17,660 nt of DNA from Pelagibacteraceae bacterium TMED146 (lineage in GTDB: Bacteria > Pseudomonadota > Alphaproteobacteria > Pelagibacterales > Pelagibacteraceae): the NCBI GenBank assembly GCA_002171085.1, contig NHGV01000013.1, positions 41,131-58,790 of the forward strand, read 5' to 3'. Position 1 is the stretch's first letter; each line of letters starts with the position of its first letter. The notes under the pieces were generated by a model. The model was not told where the DNA came from and made no database searches. It was given only the letters and a program-made list of their open reading frames with translations. Made by a program: the position numbers and the translations under genes. Below are positions 1-7,292 of the stretch, piece after piece.

Positions 1-237
1 GAAATCGATTATTTTCCAGCAGCTGTTGAAGATCAAAAAAAAGTAAAACCAATTTATAAAACATTTAAAGGTTGGAAATCTGAAACAAAAGGAATTAGAA
101 ATATTGAAGATCTTCCAGACCTTGCAAAAATTTATGTTGGTGCAGTAGAAGATTTTATTGGTGCAAAAATTTCAAGTATTTCAACAAGTCCTGAAAGAGA
201 AGATACCATTCTTCTTGAAAATCCTTTTAATATTTAA
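1..237 (+). CDS. purA: Adenylosuccinate synthetase, C-terminal end (partial)
   Basis: This is the last 78 codons of an open frame entering from the left edge and ending in TAA at 235-237. Translation shows the C-terminal pattern of PurA: a Y-x-x-F-K-G-W segment, then T-x-G-I with I-x-D-L-P, a Y-V-x-A-V-E-D-F-I-G stretch, and an ending of the type I-S-T-S-P-x-R-E-D-T-I. PurA joins IMP and aspartate using GTP to give adenylosuccinate, the first committed step to AMP. The GTP-binding and catalytic parts lie outside the window, so the call rests on the C-terminal signature only. Its stop codon overlaps that of the convergent rpoH by four bases. Confidence 0.85.
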   Translation, partial: EIDYFPAAVEDQKKVKPIYKTFKGWKSETKGIRNIEDLPDLAKIYVGAVEDFIGAKISSISTSPEREDTILLENPFNI

Positions 238-1136
238 TTTACAGAAATTAGTTTTTGGTCTTTTGCTTGTTCAAGCATTTCTTTTTGTAATTTTTCAAAT
301 GCTCTATTTTCGATTTGTCGAATTCTTTCACGACTAATATTATATTTTTGGCTTAATTCTTCTAATGTCTTTGGCTCTTCATTTAATCTTCGATCAAATA
401 AAATTTCTTTTTCTCTTTCATTTAAAATAGACATTGATTTATCTAATAAAGCTTTTCTTTTATTTGTTTCTTGACGGTGTGCAATTTGTAACTCTTGGTC
501 TGCATTTTCATCTACTACCCAATCTTGCCATTCTGACTCACCTTCTTCACCAGAAATGGTAGCATTGAGTGACGCTTCAGGACCTTTCATTCGTTGATCC
601 ATTGAATTCACTTCATCTTCAGTCACATCAAGTCGGTTTGCAATTTCTGTAACTTGTTCTGGTAAAAGATCAGTTTGGTCTGATCTCATAATTTGGTTTT
701 TTATTTTTCTTAAATTAAAAAATAACTTTTTTTGTGCAGCAGTTGTTCCAATTTTGACTAAGCTCCAAGATCTTAAAATATATTCCTGCATAGACGCTCT
801 AATCCACCACATTGCATAGGTTGCTAATCTAAACCCTCTTTCAGGATCAAACTTTTTTACAGCTGTCATTAATCCAATATTACCTTCAGAAACTAATTCA
901 CTCATTGGAAGACCATACCCTCTGTAACCTGTTGCAATTTTTGCAACCAATCTCAAGTGAGAAGTAACAAGTTTATGAGCAGATTCTTTGTCACCTTTTT
1001 CCTTCCAATTTTTAGCTAGGATATATTCCTCAGCTGCATCCAGCATTGGAAATTTTCTAATCTTTTGTAAATAAGAATCGAAACTCCCATCAGGAGATAA
1101 AACAGGAAGATTAGTTTTGCTTATTTCTTTACTCAT
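234..1136 (-). CDS. rpoH: RNA polymerase sigma-32 (heat-shock) factor RpoH
   Basis: A 300-residue sigma-70 family protein of normal RpoH length. Region 2 covers about residues 60-125 (S-H-L-R-L-V-A-K-I-A, then the D-P-E-R-G-F-R-L-A-T-Y-A-x-W-W-I-R core). The diagnostic RpoH box Q-K-K-L-F-F-N-L-R lies at 135-143. Region 4 is at about 238-285, with a helix-turn-helix ending S-R-E-R-I-R-Q-I-E. It directs core RNA polymerase to heat-shock promoters. It lies 37 bases downstream of rluD on the same strand, an order common in alphaproteobacteria, so read-through from rluD is likely. No Shine-Dalgarno sequence precedes the ATG. SAR11 genomes are known to carry very few sigma factors, which would make this the main alternative to RpoD if the lineage call is right. 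Confidence 0.96.
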   Translation of the reverse strand: MSKEISKTNLPVLSPDGSFDSYLQKIRKFPMLDAAEEYILAKNWKEKGDKESAHKLVTSHLRLVAKIATGYRGYGLPMSELVSEGNIGLMTAVKKFDPERGFRLATYAMWWIRASMQEYILRSWSLVKIGTTAAQKKLFFNLRKIKNQIMRSDQTDLLPEQVTEIANRLDVTEDEVNSMDQRMKGPEASLNATISGEEGESEWQDWVVDENADQELQIAHRQETNKRKALLDKSMSILNEREKEILFDRRLNEEPKTLEELSQKYNISRERIRQIENRAFEKLQKEMLEQAKDQKLISVN

Positions 1137-1173
1137 TCTGTATATGTAATTTTTAATTTCAAACCTTCAAGGC

Positions 1174-2151
1174 TCAATTTTTTAGTGTTTCCAGCATATT
1201 TTTTAATTTATTTAAATCATCTGGCAATTCTGAGACAAAGAATACCTCTTCATTAGTCGTTGGATGAACAAATCCAAGAGTATGTGCGTGTAGCGCTTGT
1301 CTTTTTAATGATTTTAAAATCTCCTCAAATTCTTGATCAATACCTCTAATCTTTTTTATCTTTTTGCCATAAGTTTGGTCTCCTAAAATTGGATTATCTT
1401 TGTGAGACATGTGAACTCGAATTTGATGAGTTCGCCCTGTTTCAAGAATACATTTGACTAAACTGATATCTGGAATTTTATTACCTTTAAAAACTTCTAA
1501 CGTTTCATAATTGGTTATTGCATCTTTTCCTCTGATCACATCTGCACTCATTTTTTGTCGGTTAGTTTTATTCCTACCAATCAAGGTCTCAATTTTTCCA
1601 TGGAGGGGTCTGAGGATACCGTAGACAAAAACTAAATAACTTCTTTTAATTGAATGTTCTTCAAATTGTTTTGCAACAAATGCATGCGCGTGATCATTTT
1701 TTGCAACTACCAAGAGTCCACTCGTGTCTTTGTCAATTCTGTGCACAATACCAGGACGGTCTTCACCACTCATAGCCGAAAGATTATTTTTACAATGGTA
1801 CAACAAACCATTAACCATCGTGTCTTCGTAATTGCCTGCACCTGGATGCACAACCATTCCTATGGGCTTATCAATAATAATAATATCTTGATCCTCAAAA
1901 ATAATGTTTAAATCCATTTTTTTTGGTATCAGATTTAATTCTTCGCTTTTTAAAGTTTCAAATTCAATTTCATCACCAGCTTTAACTTTTGTGGATGGGT
2001 TAGACATTGCAGTCCCATTTAGTTTTAATAGATTATTTTTAATGATTTTACTTACTTTGGATCTACTTATGTCTTTAAACTCAGCTGCAACGACTTGATC
2101 AATTCTTTTTTGATCATTATCTTCATTAACAACGAATTTATTACTAGGCAT
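1174..2151 (-). CDS. rluD: 23S rRNA pseudouridine synthase, RluD family
   Basis: A 325-residue protein with an N-terminal S4 RNA-binding domain (about residues 14-70) and an RluA/RluD-type pseudouridine synthase domain. The catalytic loop H-R-I-D-K-D-T-S-G has its aspartate at residue 140. An I-I-D-K-P motif near 92-96 and G-R-T-H-Q-I-R-V-H further on are family hallmarks. RluD converts uridines in helix 69 of 23S rRNA to pseudouridine during 50S assembly. The RluD assignment over RluC/RluA rests on the S4 domain, the length and the rpoH neighbour; the exact target bases are not shown by sequence. It stops in TGA 37 bases before rpoH and starts 34 bases after aapP ends. There is no clear ribosome binding site, but TATACT/TATAAA boxes lie just upstream. 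Confidence 0.92.
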   Translation of the reverse strand: MPSNKFVVNEDNDQKRIDQVVAAEFKDISRSKVSKIIKNNLLKLNGTAMSNPSTKVKAGDEIEFETLKSEELNLIPKKMDLNIIFEDQDIIIIDKPIGMVVHPGAGNYEDTMVNGLLYHCKNNLSAMSGEDRPGIVHRIDKDTSGLLVVAKNDHAHAFVAKQFEEHSIKRSYLVFVYGILRPLHGKIETLIGRNKTNRQKMSADVIRGKDAITNYETLEVFKGNKIPDISLVKCILETGRTHQIRVHMSHKDNPILGDQTYGKKIKKIRGIDQEFEEILKSLKRQALHAHTLGFVHPTTNEEVFFVSELPDDLNKLKNMLETLKN

Positions 2152-2185
2152 ATGAAGTTATTTATACAGTATATAAACTTAAAAT

Positions 2186-2917
2186 TTATAAAATTTGACT
2201 TAAGAAAAGTTTTGTTCTTTCATTTTCTGGATTATCAAAGAAATCATTTGTTTTCTTAGCTTCAACAATATTACCTTCATCCATGAACACAACTCGGTCT
2301 GCAACCTCTTTTGCAAAACCCATTTCATGAGTAACCACACACATGGTCATACCGCCATTAGCAAGGTCAACCATCACATCTAAAACCTCTTTTATCATTT
2401 CAGGATCTAGCGCAGACGTTGGTTCATCAAAAAGCATAATTTTCGGTTCCATACATAAAGCTCTTGCAATCGCAGCTCTTTGCTGTTGACCACCTGAAAG
2501 TTGACCTGGAAATTTCACAGCTTGATCTGCAATTTGAACTTTATTTAAATATTCCATCGCCAATGCTTCAGATTCTTTTTTTGTTTTTTTCTTCACCCAA
2601 ATTTGAGCAAGTGTACAATTTTCTAAAATAGATAGGTGTGGAAACAAGTTAAACTGTTGAAACACCATGCCAACTTCACTTCTAATTGCTGAGATATTTT
2701 TTGTATTCTCATCAAGGGTCATGCCATCCACTATAATTTCACCTTTTTGGTGTTCTTCTAGTCTATTAATACATCTAATTAATGTAGATTTTCCAGATCC
2801 AGAAGGCCCACAAATAACAACTTTTTCTTTTTCACTAACTTCAAAGTTAATATCTTTTAGGACGTGAAAATCACCATACCATTTATTAACTTGTTTTAAT
2901 TCAATTATGTTTTCCAT
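2186..2917 (-). CDS. aapP: General L-amino acid ABC transporter, ATP-binding protein
   Basis: A 243-residue polar-amino-acid-type ABC ATPase. Visible elements are Walker A G-P-S-G-S-G-K-S (37-44), Q-loop Q-Q-F-N-L-F (87-92), signature L-S-G-G-Q (140-144), Walker B I-M-L-F-D-E-P (160-166) and H-loop histidine 197. It would power import by the membrane pair AapQ/AapM from the cytoplasmic face. It is the last gene of the aapJ-aapQ-aapM-aapP series, six bases after aapM. Alone it could be called GlnQ or YhdZ; the neighbours make AapP (BztD) the best name. Confidence 0.94.
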   Translation of the reverse strand: MENIIELKQVNKWYGDFHVLKDINFEVSEKEKVVICGPSGSGKSTLIRCINRLEEHQKGEIIVDGMTLDENTKNISAIRSEVGMVFQQFNLFPHLSILENCTLAQIWVKKKTKKESEALAMEYLNKVQIADQAVKFPGQLSGGQQQRAAIARALCMEPKIMLFDEPTSALDPEMIKEVLDVMVDLANGGMTMCVVTHEMGFAKEVADRVVFMDEGNIVEAKKTNDFFDNPENERTKLFLSQIL

Positions 2918-2923
2918 CGTCGC

Positions 2924-3970
2924 TTAGTGTGTTGTTTTTAATTTCTCTTCTATACTTAAACTATATCTACTCATAGCGAAACAGAAAATCCAATAAACTA
3001 AAGCTACAAATACATAACCTTCCGTTGCCATTCCAAGCCATGCAGGATTTGTTTTTGCTAAATTTACCATTCCTAAAATTTCAAGTAGTCCAACCACAAA
3101 AACCAAAGGTGTATCTTTAAATAGTGCAATGAAAGTATTTGCAATTCCAGGTATCACTAATTTTAAAGCTTGTGGAAGAATAATAAAGATATGACTTTTC
3201 CAATACCCCATTCCAATTGCCTTTGAAGCATCATATTGGCCACGACCTACAGCTTGCAATCCACCTCTAACCACCTCAGCCATATAAGCAGCTTCAAATA
3301 ACGTTATTGCAATAATAACTCTTACTAATTTATCCATATTAGTTCCTGCTGGCAAAAGAAGCGGGAACATAACGCCCGCCATAAATAAAACTGTAATTAG
3401 AGGAACACCTCTCCAAAATTCAATAAAGCCAATTGAAAAATATCTCACTACTGGAAGATTTGATCTTCTTCCCATTGCCAAAAGAACGCCTAATGGGAAA
3501 CAGAAGATGATTGCAAATATTGATATAACAAGTGTTAAAAATAATCCTCCCCATTCTCTCGTATCAACTGGCATCAATCCAAGGGAGCCACCTGAAAAAA
3601 GCATTAAAGATAAAATTGGAAATGGAATAACTAAAAATAAAAATAGATATTTTTTATATTTTTCATTTAAAAGTCTATAGGCAATAATCGATACTACCAA
3701 AAATGCAAATGGAAGATTTATTCTCCAAATTTCATCATTTGGATACATTCCATATAAAAATCTATTTAACCAAATTTTAACAAACACCCAGCACGCTCCA
3801 CCTGATACACATTCCTTTTTACTTTCACCTGAAAAAGTTGCACTAATGAACACCCAATCAAGCAGTGGTGGAATCGTTAAATAGATTAAATAACTGATTG
3901 AAATCGTAAGAAACGCATCAATTGGAGATGAAAAAAATTTCTCTCTAATGTAATTTAAAGTTTTATTCAT
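2924..3970 (-). CDS. aapM: General L-amino acid ABC transporter, permease AapM
   Basis: A 348-residue integral membrane protein of the His/Glu/Gln/Arg permease family. An AapM-specific segment at about residues 54-84 has two cysteines and G-M-Y-P-x-x-E-x-W-R, between TM1 and TM2. The permease core begins near 143, and the EAA-type coupling loop to the ATPase lies at about 247-272 (Y-D-A-S-K-A-I-G-M-G ... L-P-Q-A-L). It pairs with AapQ to form the inner-membrane channel. It starts one base after aapQ ends, so translation is probably coupled, and GGAAAG upstream of the ATG is a reasonable ribosome binding site. It is somewhat shorter than I recall for rhizobial AapM. Confidence 0.93.
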   Translation of the reverse strand: MNKTLNYIREKFFSSPIDAFLTISISYLIYLTIPPLLDWVFISATFSGESKKECVSGGACWVFVKIWLNRFLYGMYPNDEIWRINLPFAFLVVSIIAYRLLNEKYKKYLFLFLVIPFPILSLMLFSGGSLGLMPVDTREWGGLFLTLVISIFAIIFCFPLGVLLAMGRRSNLPVVRYFSIGFIEFWRGVPLITVLFMAGVMFPLLLPAGTNMDKLVRVIIAITLFEAAYMAEVVRGGLQAVGRGQYDASKAIGMGYWKSHIFIILPQALKLVIPGIANTFIALFKDTPLVFVVGLLEILGMVNLAKTNPAWLGMATEGYVFVALVYWIFCFAMSRYSLSIEEKLKTTH

Positions 3971-3971
3971 A

Positions 3972-5168
3972 TTATCTTTCCGTCAAAGAAACCTTTTTGT
4001 TGTACCAATTCATAAAGATAGAAATACTTATACTTAACGTTAAATAAGTAAGCATCGTAATGGTTACAATTTCAATTGCTCTACCTGTCTGCATCAAAGC
4101 CGTTCCAGCAAAAACTAAAACAATATCTGGGTAAGCAATGGCAGCTGCAAGAGATGAGTTTTTAGTCAGATTTAAGTATTGGTTTGTTGTAGGTGGTATT
4201 ATAATTCTTAGTGCTTGAGGAATAACAACTAATCTTAAAATCTGAGTATTCGTTAAACCTATTGATGCTGCAGCTTCTTTTTGTCCTTTATCAATTCCTA
4301 GAATTCCCGCTCTAACATTTTCTGCAATGAAAGTTGATGTATAAATTGATAATGCAAAAGCTAGGGCTAAAAATTCTGGTATAATTGATGATCCTCCAAT
4401 GTAGTTTGCAATTCCCATTTCAACTTCAAGTTTTGGATGAGAAAACTCAACACCAACACCAAACATAAATATCACTAATGTTGGTAAAATAATTAAAATT
4501 CCAAGAGATATTAAAAATTGAGGTAATATTTTCCCACTATTTTCCCTTAATCTTCTGGCATAGATATTAAAGAAGTAAATAGAAATAAATGTAAAAATTA
4601 AACCATAAATTAAGAAACTTAAGTTTGTCCAAATAAATTCTGGAAAATATATACCTTTGATGTTTGCGTAAATAGTATCAAAAAACACCAAGGAATTATC
4701 TGCTTGGGGCAATAGTCGTAAAACAGTAAAATACCAAAAAAAGAGCTGCAGTAACAAAGAAACGTTTCTAAAAAATTCGATATAAGTCGTTGCCAATCCT
4801 GATGCCAAAGGATTTGATGAAAGTCTTAAAATTCCAAATATAAAACCTAGAATGGTTGCGAATAAAATTCCAATAACAGATACTAAAATTGTATTTAACA
4901 AACCGACTAAATAGGCACGGCCGTAGGTCATGCTAGAATTAAACTCAATTAAGCTAAACTGTATATCAAATGAAGCTTTGTTACTTAGAAACCCAAATCC
5001 AGTATTGATGCCTCTTGCTGAAAGATTTGAGCTTGCATTAAACGAAAAATAAAAAATAATTGATAGTACAAAAATAATAAGAATAACTTGTGGTAATAAA
5101 AATTTTATTTTTGGATGATCGTTTAAATATTGATCAATTTTTTCTAAATGAGTTTGAATAAAAGACAT
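3972..5168 (-). CDS. aapQ: General L-amino acid ABC transporter, permease AapQ
   Basis: A 398-residue membrane protein with an N-terminal TM at about 24-44, then the AapQ/BztB-type region A-R-G-I-N-T-G-F-G-F-L at 51-61. The permease core starts near 85 (G-L-L-N-T-I-L) and is split by extra membrane segments between about 180 and 240. The EAA loop lies at about 298-320 (K-E-A-A-A-S-I-G-L ... I-P-Q-A-L-R). It forms the transmembrane pathway with AapM. It follows aapJ after a 55-base spacer holding a strong hairpin, and no Shine-Dalgarno sequence precedes its ATG. The long interrupted topology is normal for AapQ and is not a fusion. Confidence 0.94.
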   Translation of the reverse strand: MSFIQTHLEKIDQYLNDHPKIKFLLPQVILIIFVLSIIFYFSFNASSNLSARGINTGFGFLSNKASFDIQFSLIEFNSSMTYGRAYLVGLLNTILVSVIGILFATILGFIFGILRLSSNPLASGLATTYIEFFRNVSLLLQLFFWYFTVLRLLPQADNSLVFFDTIYANIKGIYFPEFIWTNLSFLIYGLIFTFISIYFFNIYARRLRENSGKILPQFLISLGILIILPTLVIFMFGVGVEFSHPKLEVEMGIANYIGGSSIIPEFLALAFALSIYTSTFIAENVRAGILGIDKGQKEAAASIGLTNTQILRLVVIPQALRIIIPPTTNQYLNLTKNSSLAAAIAYPDIVLVFAGTALMQTGRAIEIVTITMLTYLTLSISISIFMNWYNKKVSLTER

Positions 5169-5182
5169 TTAATGTAGATTAA

Positions 5183-5213
5183 AAAAAAGGGCTGGAAAAT
5201 CCAGCCCTTTTTT
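5183..5213 (-). terminator. Stem-loop between aapJ and aapQ (partial terminator or mRNA stabiliser)
   Basis: The arms GGGCTGG (5189-5195) and CCAGCCC (5201-5207) pair perfectly around a five-base loop. Flanking A and T runs extend the stem to 13 pairs (5183-5188 with 5208-5213). On the transcribed minus strand the hairpin is followed by a run of eight T, the form of an intrinsic terminator. It sits ten bases after the aapJ stop in transcription order and before aapQ. It therefore probably either attenuates transcription or protects the aapJ message 3' end, giving more binding protein than permease. The structure is seen directly; the effect on expression is inferred. Confidence 0.85.
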
Positions 5214-5223
5214 AAATAAAGTT

Positions 5224-6267
5224 TTATCTAACGGGTGGAACGTAAAGTATTCCGCCTTTAGTCCATAAATTATTTGGACCTCTGTCAGGTAAAATACCAG
5301 TATCAGCTATATGTTTTTTATAACTTTCACCATAGTTACCAATTTGCTTGATAATTCTATAGCTCCACTGATTATCTAAACCTAAGGCTTCACCGTTTTT
5401 TGTACCTTCAGCACCTACTATTCTTTGAATAGCTGGGTTTTTGCTCTCTTTCATTGAGTCAATATTACCTGAATTTACACCGTACTCTTCAGCTTCAATC
5501 CATACGTTTAAAGACCACCTTACAACATCTTCCCATTTAGCATCACCCTGTCTAACAACAGGACCAAGAGGCTCTTTAGAAATTGTTTCTGGTAATACAA
5601 CATGGTCGTCTGGCTGTGATAACTTTGTTCTTTGAGCAGCTAAACCAGATTTATCAGTTGTATATGTATCACATCTACCGGAGTCGTAAGCTTGAACAAC
5701 CTCGTCAGCTTTTTCAAACACTACAGGTTCATATTGAACACCTTTAGATTTGAAGAAGTCAGCCATATTAAGCTCAGTTGTTGTTCCAGTGTTTGTACAC
5801 ACTTTAACACCACTCTTAAAATCATTGACTGATTTTATTCCAGTTGCTTTTCTTACCATGAAACCCTGACCATCATAGAAGTTTACACCAACGAATGTTA
5901 GTCCGATTGAAGCATCTCTTTCCAATGTCCAAGTTGTGTTTCTTGAAAGTACGTCGATTTCTCCAGCTTGTAATGCAGTGAATCTTTCTTTAGCACTTAA
6001 AGGTGTGTATTTTACTTTATTTGCATCACCTAAAACTGCAGCAGCTACTGCTCTACAAACGTCTACGTCGATACCTGTCCAGTTTCCTGATGCATCAGCA
6101 TTAGAAAATCCTGGAAGACCTTGTGAAACTCCACATTTTACAAAGCCCTGACTTTTAGTAGTATCTAAAGTACTAGTTGCTTTTTTAGCTCCACCGCCGT
6201 CGCCGCAAGCTGTTAAAACAAAAGCTAATACTGATAAACTACCAATTGCTTTCATTATGTTTTTCAT
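5224..6267 (-). CDS. aapJ: General L-amino acid ABC transporter, substrate-binding lipoprotein
   Basis: A 347-residue extracytoplasmic binding protein of the AapJ/BztA/YhdW family. The N-terminus is a lipoprotein signal: basic M-K-N-I-M-K, a hydrophobic stretch, and lipobox V-L-T-A-C-G with the lipidated Cys at residue 21. A family-3 solute-binding domain follows (about 40-280): V-K-C-G-V-S-Q-G-L-P-G-F-S, then G-I-D-V-D-V-C-R-A-V-A-A-A, then D-V-L-S-R-N-T-T-W-T. The extended C-terminal region has the P-D-R-G-P-x-N-L-W family motif. It captures L-amino acids for AapQMP. The first ATG is chosen because AAAAGGGGA lies just upstream; an ATG at codon 5 is a weaker option. It heads the operon, has its own candidate promoter, and is followed by a hairpin. 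Confidence 0.95.
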   Translation of the reverse strand: MKNIMKAIGSLSVLAFVLTACGDGGGAKKATSTLDTTKSQGFVKCGVSQGLPGFSNADASGNWTGIDVDVCRAVAAAVLGDANKVKYTPLSAKERFTALQAGEIDVLSRNTTWTLERDASIGLTFVGVNFYDGQGFMVRKATGIKSVNDFKSGVKVCTNTGTTTELNMADFFKSKGVQYEPVVFEKADEVVQAYDSGRCDTYTTDKSGLAAQRTKLSQPDDHVVLPETISKEPLGPVVRQGDAKWEDVVRWSLNVWIEAEEYGVNSGNIDSMKESKNPAIQRIVGAEGTKNGEALGLDNQWSYRIIKQIGNYGESYKKHIADTGILPDRGPNNLWTKGGILYVPPVR

Positions 6268-6270
6268 TGT

Positions 6271-6279
6271 TCCCCTTTT
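6271..6279 (-). promoter_or_regulatory. Strong ribosome binding site of aapJ
   Basis: On the minus strand AAAAGGGGA ends three bases before the aapJ ATG. Most genes in this window have no recognisable Shine-Dalgarno sequence, so this one stands out and fixes the start codon. It fits high translation of a binding protein. Confidence 0.65.
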
Positions 6280-6300
6280 AATTTAAATTAAAGATGCCAT

Positions 6301-6329
6301 AAGATAGAAAAATCTAAGTTAAATTACAA
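6301..6329 (-). promoter_or_regulatory. Candidate sigma-70 promoter of aapJ
   Basis: Read on the minus strand, TTGTAA (6324-6329) and TATCTT (6301-6306) are separated by exactly 17 bases, each matching four of six consensus positions. The predicted start near 6294 would give a leader of roughly 26 bases holding the ribosome binding site. AT-rich DNA yields such matches often, so this is tentative. Confidence 0.35.
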
Positions 6330-6386
6330 TTGTTTAATTATTTCAGTTATGAATTTGGGATATAAGCTCTTCAATTTTTAGTTGTA

Positions 6387-7274
6387 TTATTTCTTCATCA
6401 CATCTTTGTGTTTTTGCATACGTCTTGCGTAGTGCTGAGATATTCGGTCAAATATGATTGCAAGTGCAACAATTGCCAATCCATTCATTAAACCTAGAGC
6501 AAGGTATTGGTTTGAAATTGATCTTAAGATCGGAACACCAAGACCACTCACTCCAATCATTGATGCAATTACCACCATTGCAAGAGACATCATGATAGTT
6601 TGGTTAACACCAGTCATGATTGATGGAAGTGCTAAAGGAAATTCTATTCGGTAAAGAATAACAAACTTTGAAATTCCAAGCGCTTTTCCTGCTTCAATTA
6701 ATTTTGCATTTACTTCTCTAATTCCAAGATTTGTTAATCTTACAATTGGTGGAATTGCATAGATACAAACTGCGATTAAACCTGGAACTTTTCCAATTCC
6801 AAGTAACATGATGATTGGAATTAAATAAACAAAAGTAGGAATGGTTTGCATGGTATCTAAAATTGGAGACATCACTACCGAAACTTTGTTTGATTTTGCC
6901 ATTACAATTCCAATAGGTGCGCCAATTAATAAACAAAGTAGTGTAGCAACTGAAATAATTGCAAGTGTCGACATAGTATCTTCCCACATTCCAAACAAAC
7001 CAATAACAATAAATGATAAAACTGTACCAAAGACTAAACTTAATTTTTTCGATGCTTTCCATGTTAAAAAGGCAATGATGCCAATAATAATTGGCCATGG
7101 AGAATTAATTAATAATTTTTCAAAAAAAACTAAAAATTGTAACAGGGGATCAAAAAAATTTTCAATACCTTCACCATATGATCGTGAAAAGTCCTTAAAA
7201 GAACTATCGACTTCTTTTTTTAAATCTCGAAGTGTCTCTCGCCCTAAAGAAGGAAAGTTTAATAGAAATTCCAT
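6387..7274 (-). CDS. proW: Glycine betaine/proline-type ABC transporter permease (ProW/OpuAB family)
   Basis: A 295-residue membrane protein. The first ~55 residues are a soluble amphipathic region, followed by about six hydrophobic segments from residue 58 on. The ProW/OpuAB hallmark D-T-M-Q-T-I-P-T-F-V-Y-L-I-P is at 140-153, and the ATPase-coupling EAA loop at about 193-218 (E-A-G-K-A-L-G-I-S ... L-P-S-I-M-T-G). It forms the inner-membrane channel for a quaternary-amine or proline-type osmolyte. It lies 18 bases downstream of the proX-like gene and is surely co-transcribed with it. No ProV/OpuAA ATPase gene is adjacent: the next gene downstream is aapJ. The exact substrate cannot be read from the permease. 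Confidence 0.9.
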   Translation of the reverse strand: MEFLLNFPSLGRETLRDLKKEVDSSFKDFSRSYGEGIENFFDPLLQFLVFFEKLLINSPWPIIIGIIAFLTWKASKKLSLVFGTVLSFIVIGLFGMWEDTMSTLAIISVATLLCLLIGAPIGIVMAKSNKVSVVMSPILDTMQTIPTFVYLIPIIMLLGIGKVPGLIAVCIYAIPPIVRLTNLGIREVNAKLIEAGKALGISKFVILYRIEFPLALPSIMTGVNQTIMMSLAMVVIASMIGVSGLGVPILRSISNQYLALGLMNGLAIVALAIIFDRISQHYARRMQKHKDVMKK

Positions 7275-7292
7275 CTTTAGAGCGAGAAAATA

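Noticed and set aside
1654..1911. 85-codon plus-strand open frame over rluD
   Set aside because: It is antisense to the conserved catalytic domain of RluD and shows no protein-family signature.
2159..2178. LexA-box-like TACTGTATA upstream of rluD
   Set aside because: Only one half matches the E. coli SOS box, and alphaproteobacterial LexA binds GAAC-N7-GTTC instead. More likely AT-rich promoter DNA.
6718..7098. 126-codon minus-strand open frame inside proW
   Set aside because: It is the same-strand alternative frame of a clear permease; its composition (many W, Y, C, N) is typical of an out-of-frame reading of membrane-protein DNA.
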